Shown one piece after another: positions 40,525-48,613 of a DNA stretch of 64,000 nucleotides. The DNA lies in the NCBI GenBank assembly GCA_963782605.1, contig CAWAKK010000006.1, positions 124,001 through 188,000 on the forward strand. Reading direction: 5' to 3'. How positions within the stretch are numbered: position 1 is the stretch's first letter; each line of letters opens with the position of its first letter. Origin of the DNA: JBDTSW01 sp963782605 (GTDB taxonomy: Bacteria > Actinomycetota > Thermoleophilia > Solirubrobacterales > 70-9). A model generated the notes under the pieces. It was not told where the DNA came from and ran no database searches. It saw only the letters and a program-made list of their open reading frames with translations. Made by a program: the position numbers and the translations under genes.

Positions 40525-42066
40525 CTACTCGCAGAACCCGCTGGCTCCCGGCGTGGCGGGATCGCGGCCTTCAATCCCCGCGCAGTTGCGCAGGTCATGG
40601 AGGCGGTCTCGAAGGGCGGGAGGCGTGCCCCCGGCGCCCAGGTTGCGGAGCTGAAACGGGTCGTCGGCCAGGTCGTAGCGCTCGGTCGCCGGAACGTGGC
40701 GACAGCCCTGGGTGCGGGTTGCCGTCCGGGGCGTTGAGTGGTGCTCGACGTAGAGCTGGTCGCTCGCGCGGATCGCGCGATAGCGGCAGTTGTGCATCTC
40801 GACCAACAGGCCGCGGTCATCGGGCCAGGCGCCGCCCCGCCGCTCCAGCAGCGGCACCAGCGAGCGCCCGTCCATGGTCCGGCAATCCCCCTGCCTCAGG
40901 CAGGGGTCGCCGCCGGCGAGCTCGAGAAAGGTAGGGGCGAGGTCGATTTGCGCCACGGGAGCCGAGATCCGGCCGGGCGGCGACCCTGCGACCAGAGCAT
41001 TGGGGACGTGAGCCACGAGCGGAACCTCGACCGCCTCGCTGTAGGGGAGCCGCTTGCCACCGGCGAGGCGATGTTCGCCTTGGAAGAGGCCGTTGTCGGT
41101 CGTGAAAACGATGATCGTGTTGTCGAGCTCGCGCTCACGCTTCAGCGTCCCGTAGATCCGCTGCACCCCCCTGTCGACCTCGCGCAGCGAGGCGAGGCGA
41201 CAGCGGTGGTTTGCCTCGATCGCCTTCACCTGGTCGCGATCGAGTTTGTCGAGGCGGCGCATGAACGCGGGCTTGTCATCGATCGCGGACTCGTTGAAGG
41301 AAGGGGGACGGGGTAGGTCGGCGTTCCGAAACAGGTCCTCGTCGCCTGGCGCCGGCACCGCCTTGCCCGCGCAGGAGTGCTTCGATGAGCGCCCGTTCTC
41401 GTCGTGAGGCGCGTGCGGGGTGAGCCAGAGGAAGAACGGCTTCGACTTCCGCGACCATCTGCGCGTGAGCTGGGTCGCCTCGCGGTTGAGATAGGAGGTC
41501 TGGTAGGCGCTGTCCGAATCTCCAAGTTGGACCCGGCGCCCATTGACGGAGACGTCGTAGTCGTAATAGCTGAGCGGGCTCAGCAGCATCCGCCACTCGT
41601 CCCAGCCGCGCTCGGGGCGCGTATCCGGCCCTCCCCGGTCGTAGTGGTTCAGGTACTTGCCGACCATTGCCGTGCGGTAGCCCTCCCGGCCCAGCCACGC
41701 CGCGAGCATGTTGGCGGGGTCCTCGAAGGTGACGTAGGAGTTCCAGGCGCCGTGGTTGTGGGTGTAGGAACCGGTCAGAAAGCCGGCTCGCGAAGGACAG
41801 CAGAGAGGTGAGGTCGTGATCGCGTTCTCGAACACCGTCCCCTTGGAGGCGATCTTGCGCCGTGTGAAGGGCATCACCCGGCGGTTGAACGACGACAGTG
41901 GCTGGTCGTCAGTCTCGATCACGACGAAGTTCGGACGGCCGGTTCCACCCCGCTCGGCGGGATCCTGGGCCGGCGCCGACCCTGCTGCTCCGAGCCCGGC
42001 GATCCCCGCGAACAGAGCAACCGCGCTCGCAAAACCGCCCGCGCGAAACACGCGGGAACGGCCCAC
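40525..42066 (-). CDS. Secreted sulfatase 2
   Basis: Paralogue of sulfatase 1 (about 513 residues). Signal segment (GGFASAVALFAGIAGLGAAG), metal motif NFVVIETDDQP, formylglycine site PLCCPSRAGFLTGSYTHNHG, FLWLTPHAPHDENGR and IIVFTTDNGLFQGEHR. I choose GTG 42066; TTG 42090 is an alternative, and longer frames run into the DM13 gene. It follows the DM13 gene by about 32 bases, suggesting co-transcription. Confidence 0.92.
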   Translation of the reverse strand: MGRSRVFRAGGFASAVALFAGIAGLGAAGSAPAQDPAERGGTGRPNFVVIETDDQPLSSFNRRVMPFTRRKIASKGTVFENAITTSPLCCPSRAGFLTGSYTHNHGAWNSYVTFEDPANMLAAWLGREGYRTAMVGKYLNHYDRGGPDTRPERGWDEWRMLLSPLSYYDYDVSVNGRRVQLGDSDSAYQTSYLNREATQLTRRWSRKSKPFFLWLTPHAPHDENGRSSKHSCAGKAVPAPGDEDLFRNADLPRPPSFNESAIDDKPAFMRRLDKLDRDQVKAIEANHRCRLASLREVDRGVQRIYGTLKRERELDNTIIVFTTDNGLFQGEHRLAGGKRLPYSEAVEVPLVAHVPNALVAGSPPGRISAPVAQIDLAPTFLELAGGDPCLRQGDCRTMDGRSLVPLLERRGGAWPDDRGLLVEMHNCRYRAIRASDQLYVEHHSTPRTATRTQGCRHVPATERYDLADDPFQLRNLGAGGTPPALRDRLHDLRNCAGIEGRDPATPGASGFCE

Positions 42067-42098
42067 TGTCTGCGAAGGCCCTGCCGCCAAGCAGCTAA

Positions 42099-42848
42099 CT
42101 ATGCCGATTCGGCATCCGGAGCGCGCAGAGCCGCGACCGCGATCCGCACGGTGAACGGCGTGCACCAGAGGATCACGGAGTCGTACTTCGAGAGGTCGGC
42201 CTCCGCCGGGATGTCGTACTGCTGGTCGCCGACGTTGCCCTTCAGTCCTCCAAGCTCGACGCGATCGGAGATGTCCTTCGTGTCAGGGGTGAGGTAGACA
42301 TCGACGTCCACCCCAGGGTCGACGTCGAACTTGGTGAACGTGAGCGTCCGCACGCCCCCTGGCACCTGCACGATCTCCGCGGTGCCCGTGCCCGCGTGTC
42401 CATCCTCACCGGTGAACATGCCCGTGGCGAGGGAGACGGGGCCCTCGGGCTCCTCATCCTTCTCCTTGGCGACCTGGGCACCACCGCCGGCGGGCCCGCC
42501 CTCACCGGCCCCCTCGAGGGCATCTGCCCGCTCGGATGAGCTCGCCTGCGAGGTCGCGACGACCACGTCTTCGTTGACCTCTTGATCACGAAAGCCGGTC
42601 CAGTAGCCGACAGCGATGGTCGCGACCGCGATGGCCCCGAGGGTGGCGAAAACCGGCGCTCGCAGCTCCGAGCGCGAGCGCAGGAGGAACACGGCCCCGA
42701 TCGTCACGACCACAAACCAGGCGATCACCAATACGATCGCCGCCCCGCGCGTCTCGGCCACCCATCGCTGCAGCACGAGCGAGCCAACCCCGAGCGTGGC
42801 GGCGGTGATTGCGGCGGCGAGCAGGGCGTTCTTGGTCTGCGGCTTCAT
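42099..42848 (-). CDS. DM13-domain membrane protein
   Basis: About 249 residues. Three hydrophobic helices in the first 80 residues (LLAAAITAATLGVGSLVL, AIVLVIAWFVVVTIGAVFLL, ATLGAIAVATIAVGYWTGF), an acidic flexible segment, then a DM13 domain (from about 140: TGMFTGEDGHAGTGTAEIV) ending with the conserved Cys in VILWCTPFTVRIAVA. DM13 domains are proposed redox or electron-transfer modules on the cell surface. ATG 42848 preferred; ATG 42878 is in frame upstream. Confidence 0.85.
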   Translation of the reverse strand: MKPQTKNALLAAAITAATLGVGSLVLQRWVAETRGAAIVLVIAWFVVVTIGAVFLLRSRSELRAPVFATLGAIAVATIAVGYWTGFRDQEVNEDVVVATSQASSSERADALEGAGEGGPAGGGAQVAKEKDEEPEGPVSLATGMFTGEDGHAGTGTAEIVQVPGGVRTLTFTKFDVDPGVDVDVYLTPDTKDISDRVELGGLKGNVGDQQYDIPAEADLSKYDSVILWCTPFTVRIAVAALRAPDAESA

Positions 42849-42934
42849 GGTCGTTGGACCTTCGGCAAGCGAATCCATTACCGCCCCGGCGGCTAAAGAC
42901 TTCCTAAGTGCGCCGGCGCCGGGAGCGCCCAACG

Positions 42935-42948
42935 TAGTATCGACCGCA
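42935..42948 (+). promoter_or_regulatory. Leaderless promoter of lyase 1
   Basis: TAGTAT (42935-42940) lies seven bases before the ATG at 42948 with no Shine-Dalgarno between, so transcription should start at or next to the initiation codon. Confidence 0.5.
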
Positions 42949-44738
42949 TGGCCAAGTCATCCGACATGGCCCAGCGGGGGATCGGCCGAGCGGGGTTGGT
43001 GACCGGACTGGCTTTCGTGGCCACCTGGGTTGCCATCACGGCCTTCCCCGGCGATGCCGCTGCGCGGGGCCGCTGCCCGGCTCCATACCTCGTTCACGCC
43101 GCAAGCGAGTTCGACTCGCAAGAGGTACGCCGCGCACGCCATAACGTCTTCCAGGTCCACCAGCGCAACCTCAAGCTGCGGCCGCCTGTGCGCTGGACGC
43201 GCGACCCGTACAGCTCGCGCCGCTTCCGTGGGGCTCTGAACACCCTCGCCTGGCTCGACGTGCTCTTCTACGACTTTCGCGAGAACGGCCGCCGCCAATC
43301 TCTGCGCCGCGCCCGTGACCTCGCGCTCGACTGGATTCGGTCGAATCCGCCGGGCTCGGATCGAACCGACCGCACCTGGGACGATCGGATCTCGGCGACA
43401 CGAGCCACCTACCTCGCCTACGCCATGCGGGCATCGGACTGCCGCGGCATCCTCAACGAGCGTAAGAAGCGAGCGTTTACGCGAGCGATCTTCCACCACG
43501 GCCAGCTCGCGTCGAGCTCGAAGCACTACCGGGCGACCAACCACGGGCTGTTCGTGGACACCAACCTGATCATGCTGAGCCGCGCAGCGCCCAACCTCGC
43601 CAAGGGGCGGGGATGGGGGCGAACGGGAAAGCGCCGCTTCGGGCGCACGCTCCGGGGCCGGATCGTGGAGAAGGAGGGCTTCTGGCTCGAGCACTCGGCT
43701 TCCTACCAGCTGGCCATTCGCAGGGAGGTGGCCTTCTTCCGCGAGCTGACCCGGGGCGACGCCCTGGAGGTGCTGCTGAACAGGATGACCAACGTGGCCG
43801 GTTGGCTCGTGCAGCCCAACGGACAGCTGACACTGCTGGGCTCGACCAACCGAATGCGCATCCCCAAGCCGATCAAACAGGAGGCGGGCAACGACGACGG
43901 GCTTAAGTGGCTCGGCCGCAGCGGGCTCGCGTTCGTAAAGCGCTCCGGGAGCTACCTGTCGCTGGCGGCGACCTTCTTCAACGGCTCCCACAAGGATTCG
44001 GACGAGCTCTCCTTCGACCTCTACGACTCGGGCCGCCGCCTCATCACCGACTCAGGGGAGTACGACAAGGACGAGCGCGCATTTGGGCGCTTCTCCGACT
44101 CGCCGGCCGCCCACACCACCCTCATCGTGGACGGGCAGGGGTTCCCCCGCGATGGCAGGTTCGCGTACAAAAGCGGGCTCGTGGCGCGGGGTGTTGGTGA
44201 CGGTTGGTTCGCGCTCGCGGCGCGCAACCCCCTCGCGCGCCGGCAGGGGGTTGGCCACCAGCGCCTGTTGCTCTACCGCCCTGGCCTCGGACTCATCGTC
44301 GCCGACCGCGTCCGTTCCGATCATCGTCATACCTACCGGCGCTTCTTCCAGCTCGCCCCGACCCTCACGGCCAAACGAGAGTTCGGGCACATCACCCTCT
44401 CCCAAGGGGGTTGGAGCGGTCGCCTGGAGGACGAGACCAGGCGGGGCGATCCAGGCCTGGCTCTTCACCGAGGCAGGCGCCGGCCCTCGATCCTCGGGTT
44501 CGAGTTCCCCCGATTTCGCCAGCGCCTACCGCGTCCCACCGCGGTCATGCGCACTGAAGGCGCGGATCTCGACCACCTCGCGGTCCTCGATGCGGGGGGG
44601 AGCCAGTCCCTTGAGGCGCGGCTCGTTCGTGCCAACCCGAAGCGCACCGACGTTGCGCTTGAGATCGACGGCGCGCCCGCCGGCACGCTCTCGGCCGAGC
44701 GCCACGGCCATCGCTTGCGAGTACGTGTAGAACCCTAG
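42948..44738 (+). CDS. Heparinase II/III-like polysaccharide lyase 1
   Basis: 596 residues with a signal peptide. The alpha-toroid domain contains N198-H199 (RATNHGLFVD), H249 and Y253 (FWLEHSASYQ), and the beta-sandwich domain begins near H348 (GSHKDSDELSFDLYDSG): the Asn, His, Tyr, His set of heparinase II/III and alginate-lyase-type enzymes. These cleave uronic-acid glycans by beta-elimination. The next gene, sulfatase 3, starts one base after the stop, so lyase and sulfatase are made together. Confidence 0.9.
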   Translation: MAKSSDMAQRGIGRAGLVTGLAFVATWVAITAFPGDAAARGRCPAPYLVHAASEFDSQEVRRARHNVFQVHQRNLKLRPPVRWTRDPYSSRRFRGALNTLAWLDVLFYDFRENGRRQSLRRARDLALDWIRSNPPGSDRTDRTWDDRISATRATYLAYAMRASDCRGILNERKKRAFTRAIFHHGQLASSSKHYRATNHGLFVDTNLIMLSRAAPNLAKGRGWGRTGKRRFGRTLRGRIVEKEGFWLEHSASYQLAIRREVAFFRELTRGDALEVLLNRMTNVAGWLVQPNGQLTLLGSTNRMRIPKPIKQEAGNDDGLKWLGRSGLAFVKRSGSYLSLAATFFNGSHKDSDELSFDLYDSGRRLITDSGEYDKDERAFGRFSDSPAAHTTLIVDGQGFPRDGRFAYKSGLVARGVGDGWFALAARNPLARRQGVGHQRLLLYRPGLGLIVADRVRSDHRHTYRRFFQLAPTLTAKREFGHITLSQGGWSGRLEDETRRGDPGLALHRGRRRPSILGFEFPRFRQRLPRPTAVMRTEGADLDHLAVLDAGGSQSLEARLVRANPKRTDVALEIDGAPAGTLSAERHGHRLRVRVEP

Positions 44739-44739
44739 G

Positions 44740-46281
44740 ATGCGCCAGCTCCCGCTCCGGGCCCTCGTCGCCTGCGCGATCGTCGCGATCGTGGGCGTCG
44801 GCGCTTGCAACCGCGATGACGAGCGGGGGGGTCGAGCGGAATCTCCACCCGAGCGCCCCACGCCCGAGGGCCCGAACGTGGTCGTGATCACGACCGACGA
44901 CCAAAGCAACCATTCCTGGCGGCGGAACGTGATGCCCAACACCTTCGAGCTGCTCGTCGATGCCGGCACGCGCTTTCGCTCAGCGATCGCCGCCCCCCCG
45001 CTGTGCTGCCCCAGCCGGGCGGGCTTTCTCACCGGGCAATACCCGCACAACAACGGCGTCTTCGCCAACGAGCCCGGCTATCCGGATCTCCGCGAGCCCA
45101 AGTCCATCCTGCCCGCATGGCTGAACGAGGCCGGCTACACCACCGGGTTCGTCGGGAAGTACCTGAACGGAACCACCGATGCGCTCAACGGCAAGCCGCC
45201 ACCCGGCTGGAGCTCCTACTTCCAGGTCGACGACCTCTCCTACCGCAATGCGACGGCATTCGACGACGGCGAACGCGTGAAGCTCGGCCACGCCTACACG
45301 CCCATGGTCTTGAACCTCGAGGCGGCGGACTTCATCGCGAGGGAGTCAGGGAGCCGTCCGTTCTTCCTCTGGCTCGCTCAGACTGCGCCTCACCCTCACA
45401 ACGACGAGGACGGCACCTGCAAGGGCAAGGCGGCACAGCCGCTGCCGGGCGATCTGGCCGATTCCCAGAACGTGCCACCTGCCGCGCTCGCCGAGCTTCG
45501 ACGAGCGCGACGTCTCCGACAAGCCCAGCGACATCGCAGCCGAGCCGCCGCTCGAGCAGGACGAGGAGCAGGCGACCGAGAAGCTCTATCGATGCACGGT
45601 TGGAGCGCTGCAGGAGGTCGACAGGGGCGTCGAGGACATCGTCGAGGTGCTCGAAAGGAGGGGAACTCGACGACACCGTGATCCTCTTCCACTCCGACAA
45701 CGGGATCTTCTTCGGAGAGCACCGGATCCGCTCAGGAAGGGCCTCCCTTACGAGCCGCGCTGCGAGTCCCGATGACGATGGCGCTCCCGCCCCAGACGCC
45801 CGGCAAGCCGCTGCCGTTCGTGCGCGAGGTGGTCTCGAACGTCGACATCGCCCCGACTCTTCTGGAGCTGACCGGAGTCGAGCCCTGCGTCGATCGGAGC
45901 GGCTGCCGCAAGCTCGACGGCCGCTCGCTCGTAGGACTCATGAACGGCGACCGAAGAGCTTGGGCCCGGGACCGCGGCATCCTGGTCGAGCAGGCAAACC
46001 ACGGCTGCGACTACGCGGCCATCCGGACGGCCAACTGGCTCTACACGGAGAACCTCGACGGCGACCCCGCAGGGGGGTGCGAGCTCACCTCCACGGAGCT
46101 CTACGACCTGCGCAGCGATCCGGACCAGCTCGAGAACCTTCTCGCCGACCCCCGCCCCGGCGCCGGTCCGCCCGAGCTCCTGCGCATGCTCGACGACCGC
46201 CGCATGGCCGAGAAGCTCTACCGGCGCCTGGCAGAGCTACGCGACTGTGCGGGGGCCGTAGGCAAGAACGCCTGCGAGTAG
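44740..46281 (+). pseudogene. Sulfatase 3, lipoprotein type, with four frameshifts
   Basis: A third paralogue. Lipobox IVGVGACN predicts a membrane-anchored lipoprotein. Intact motifs: NVVVITTDDQ, formylglycine site PLCCPSRAGFLTGQYPHNNG, ILFHSDNGIFFGEHR and the C-terminal NVDIAPTLLELTG. Between 45487 and 45760 the frame changes four times: extra base near 45487, extra base near 45661, missing base near 45736, missing base near 45756; the net change is zero and the corrected length, about 513 residues, equals the other two sulfatases. As written, the first frame stops at 45681. Follows lyase 1 by one base. Confidence 0.85.
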
Positions 46282-46289
46282 CGGGCGGC

Positions 46290-48521
46290 TCAGGCCGCGA
46301 CCGGCTCGGCCATGCGCTCCTCGAGCGAGCGCCAGGCGCCACGAGCCTCATCCAACGGGACGCTGAGCTCAAGCTCGGCGGCGGAGATCTCGATGCGCTG
46401 GCCGCCTGCCTGGCCGATCCGCCATGCGTCGACGCCGGCGGACGCTGCGGAAGCCAAAAGCTGCTGGACCACCTCCGGCGAGGCGGCGATGACAAACCCG
46501 CCCGGGCCCTCGCCGAAGGCCGCGGTCTCCCCGGAACACCCCCGCGCCTCCACGAGCTCGTCGATGTCCACGCGAAGTCCGATCGCCCCCGCGATCGCGC
46601 ACTCCGCCAAGGCGCACGCGAGCCCGCCCTCGCTGATGTCGTGGATGGCGCTCGGCCCGCGCACACGCGCCACTTCCCGGACGAACTCGATGGCGCGGCG
46701 CGCGTCCCGCAGGTCCGTCTCGGGGAGTCCCGGGCCGAGCTCGCCGCGCACCTTGGCCAGCTCTGAGCCCGCCAGCGAGGGCGCGAACGGCCCGACCAGC
46801 GCCACGTCATCCCCTTCGTGCGGGTCAACCCCGGGCGAGACGGAGGCGTCGGGAATCTCGCCGACGAGACCGACGACCGGGGTGGGGTAGATCGGCCCCC
46901 TGTCGGTTTCGTTGTAGAGGGACACGTTGCCGCCGACGACCGGGATGCCCAACTCCGAGCAGGCGTCGGCAAGGCCCTGGGTCGATCGGTCGAGCTGCCA
47001 GGCGACGCTGGCCTTCTCGGGGTTTCCGAAGTTGAGGCAGTTCGTGAGCCCGAGCGGCTCGGCGCCGACACAGGCCAGGTTCTGCGCGCACTCCAGCACC
47101 GCCTCGATCGTGCCCAGGTACGGGTCGCACGCGACCCGCCGCCCGTTGCCGTCGATGGCCACGCCGATGGCCACCCCGGCCTCGGGAATAACCAGCACCG
47201 CCGCGTCGGCACCTTCCGGGCGGCTCACGGTGCGCGAGCCGACGATCGAGTCATACTGCTCAAAGGCCCAGCGCTTGCTCGCGACGGTTGGCGCCGCAAG
47301 CAGCGTGGTCAGGATCTCGCCGGGCTCGGCCCCGTCGTCGAGCACCGACTCGTTCGAGTACATCCACCCCCGCGGCTCCTCCGGCTGGAGGTCGTAGAGG
47401 GGGCACCCGTCCACGAGCGCCGACACCGGCACGTCGCCGGCCACCTCGTCGTTGCGCAGGACGCGGATCGCGCCCGAATCGGTGACCTCGCCGATTCGAG
47501 CTGCGTTTGTGTCCCAGCGCTCGCACAGGGCGATCACCGAATCCACGTTCTGCGGTTCGACGATCGCGAGCATCCGCTCCTGTGATTCGGAGACCATGAT
47601 CTCGAAGGGCTCCATGTCAGCCTCCCGCAGCGGCACCCTCCCCACGTCGACGTCGATCCCGACCCCTCCGGCTGAGGCCATCTCCCCCGCGGAGGAGGTC
47701 AGCCCGGCGGCGCCCAGATCCTGGAGCGAGACGAGCAGCTCGCACTCCAGAAGCTCGAGGCAGCACTCGACCAGCTTCGACTCCTCGAACGGGTCACCGA
47801 TCTGGACCGAGGGACGCTTCGACTCATCCTCCTCGTCGAGCTCGGCGGATGCGAGCACCGAGGCCCCGCCGATCCCGTCCCGGCCGGTCGAGGCGCCCAT
47901 CAGCACCACCGCGTTGCCTACGCCGGCGGCCGCGGCCCGCACCATGCGGTCGGTTTGCGCCAGCCCGACACACATCGCGTTCACGAGGCAGTTCTGCTCG
48001 TAGGGGGCCTCGAAGTAGACCTCGCCGCCAACCGTCGGCACTCCGATGGAGTTGCCGTAGTGGCCGATGCCCGCCACCACGCGATCGAACAGGTACCGCG
48101 AACGCTGCGACGAAAGCTCGCCGAAGCGCAGCGAGTCGAGTACCGCGATCGGGCGAGCGCCGAGGGCGAAGACGTCGCGCAGGATGCCGCCGACCCCGGT
48201 CGCGGCACCCTGGAACGGCTCGACCGCGGAGGGGTGGTTGTGCGACTCGACCTTGAACGCGACGGCCCATCCATCGCGCAGCGAGACCGCGCCGGCGTTC
48301 TCTCCCGGGCCCATCACGACCCGCTCGCCCTCCGTCGGCAGGCGCCGCAGGAGCTTGCGCGAGTGCTTGTACGCGCAGTGTTCGCTCCAGAGGAGCGAGA
48401 ACATCGCGAGCTCCACGTCGTTGGGCTCGCGACCCAGGAGCTCGACGATGCGGGCGTACTCGTCGTCGGTCAAGCCAAGCTCGTGGTGCCTTCGGTCTGG
48501 ATCGGATGCCGGCGTACTCAC
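46290..48521 (-). CDS. purL: Phosphoribosylformylglycinamidine synthase, PurL (small form)
   Basis: Fourth step of purine synthesis, working with PurQ and PurS (not in the window). About 743 residues: MFSLLWSEHCAYKHSR, FKVESHNHPSAVEPFQGAATG, LDSLRFG, SLQDLGAAGLTSS, GLTNCLNFGNPEK and GVVGGNVSLYNET-type motif VVGGNVSLYNET. I favour GTG 48521 because a TAGATT -10 box lies seven bases before it (leaderless); a TTG three codons upstream would overlap that box. Confidence 0.97.
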   Translation of the reverse strand: MSTPASDPDRRHHELGLTDDEYARIVELLGREPNDVELAMFSLLWSEHCAYKHSRKLLRRLPTEGERVVMGPGENAGAVSLRDGWAVAFKVESHNHPSAVEPFQGAATGVGGILRDVFALGARPIAVLDSLRFGELSSQRSRYLFDRVVAGIGHYGNSIGVPTVGGEVYFEAPYEQNCLVNAMCVGLAQTDRMVRAAAAGVGNAVVLMGASTGRDGIGGASVLASAELDEEDESKRPSVQIGDPFEESKLVECCLELLECELLVSLQDLGAAGLTSSAGEMASAGGVGIDVDVGRVPLREADMEPFEIMVSESQERMLAIVEPQNVDSVIALCERWDTNAARIGEVTDSGAIRVLRNDEVAGDVPVSALVDGCPLYDLQPEEPRGWMYSNESVLDDGAEPGEILTTLLAAPTVASKRWAFEQYDSIVGSRTVSRPEGADAAVLVIPEAGVAIGVAIDGNGRRVACDPYLGTIEAVLECAQNLACVGAEPLGLTNCLNFGNPEKASVAWQLDRSTQGLADACSELGIPVVGGNVSLYNETDRGPIYPTPVVGLVGEIPDASVSPGVDPHEGDDVALVGPFAPSLAGSELAKVRGELGPGLPETDLRDARRAIEFVREVARVRGPSAIHDISEGGLACALAECAIAGAIGLRVDIDELVEARGCSGETAAFGEGPGGFVIAASPEVVQQLLASAASAGVDAWRIGQAGGQRIEISAAELELSVPLDEARGAWRSLEERMAEPVAA

Positions 48522-48600
48522 CAGGCTCAATCTATTGGGACGCGCGGAGGAGTCGTGGCAACACTTCTCGGGGCCCTGCGGAGCGGTCGGATGCGTTTTC

Positions 48601-48613
48601 TACACTCGCCCGA
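48601..48613 (+). promoter_or_regulatory. Leaderless promoter of lyase 2
   Basis: TACACT (48601-48606) is six bases before the ATG at 48613, with no ribosome site, again the leaderless arrangement. A divergent TAGATT (48534-48529) serves purL. Confidence 0.5.

Noticed and set aside
45772..46281. Independent 169-codon gene
   Set aside because: It is the C-terminal part of sulfatase 3 back in its original frame after compensating indels.
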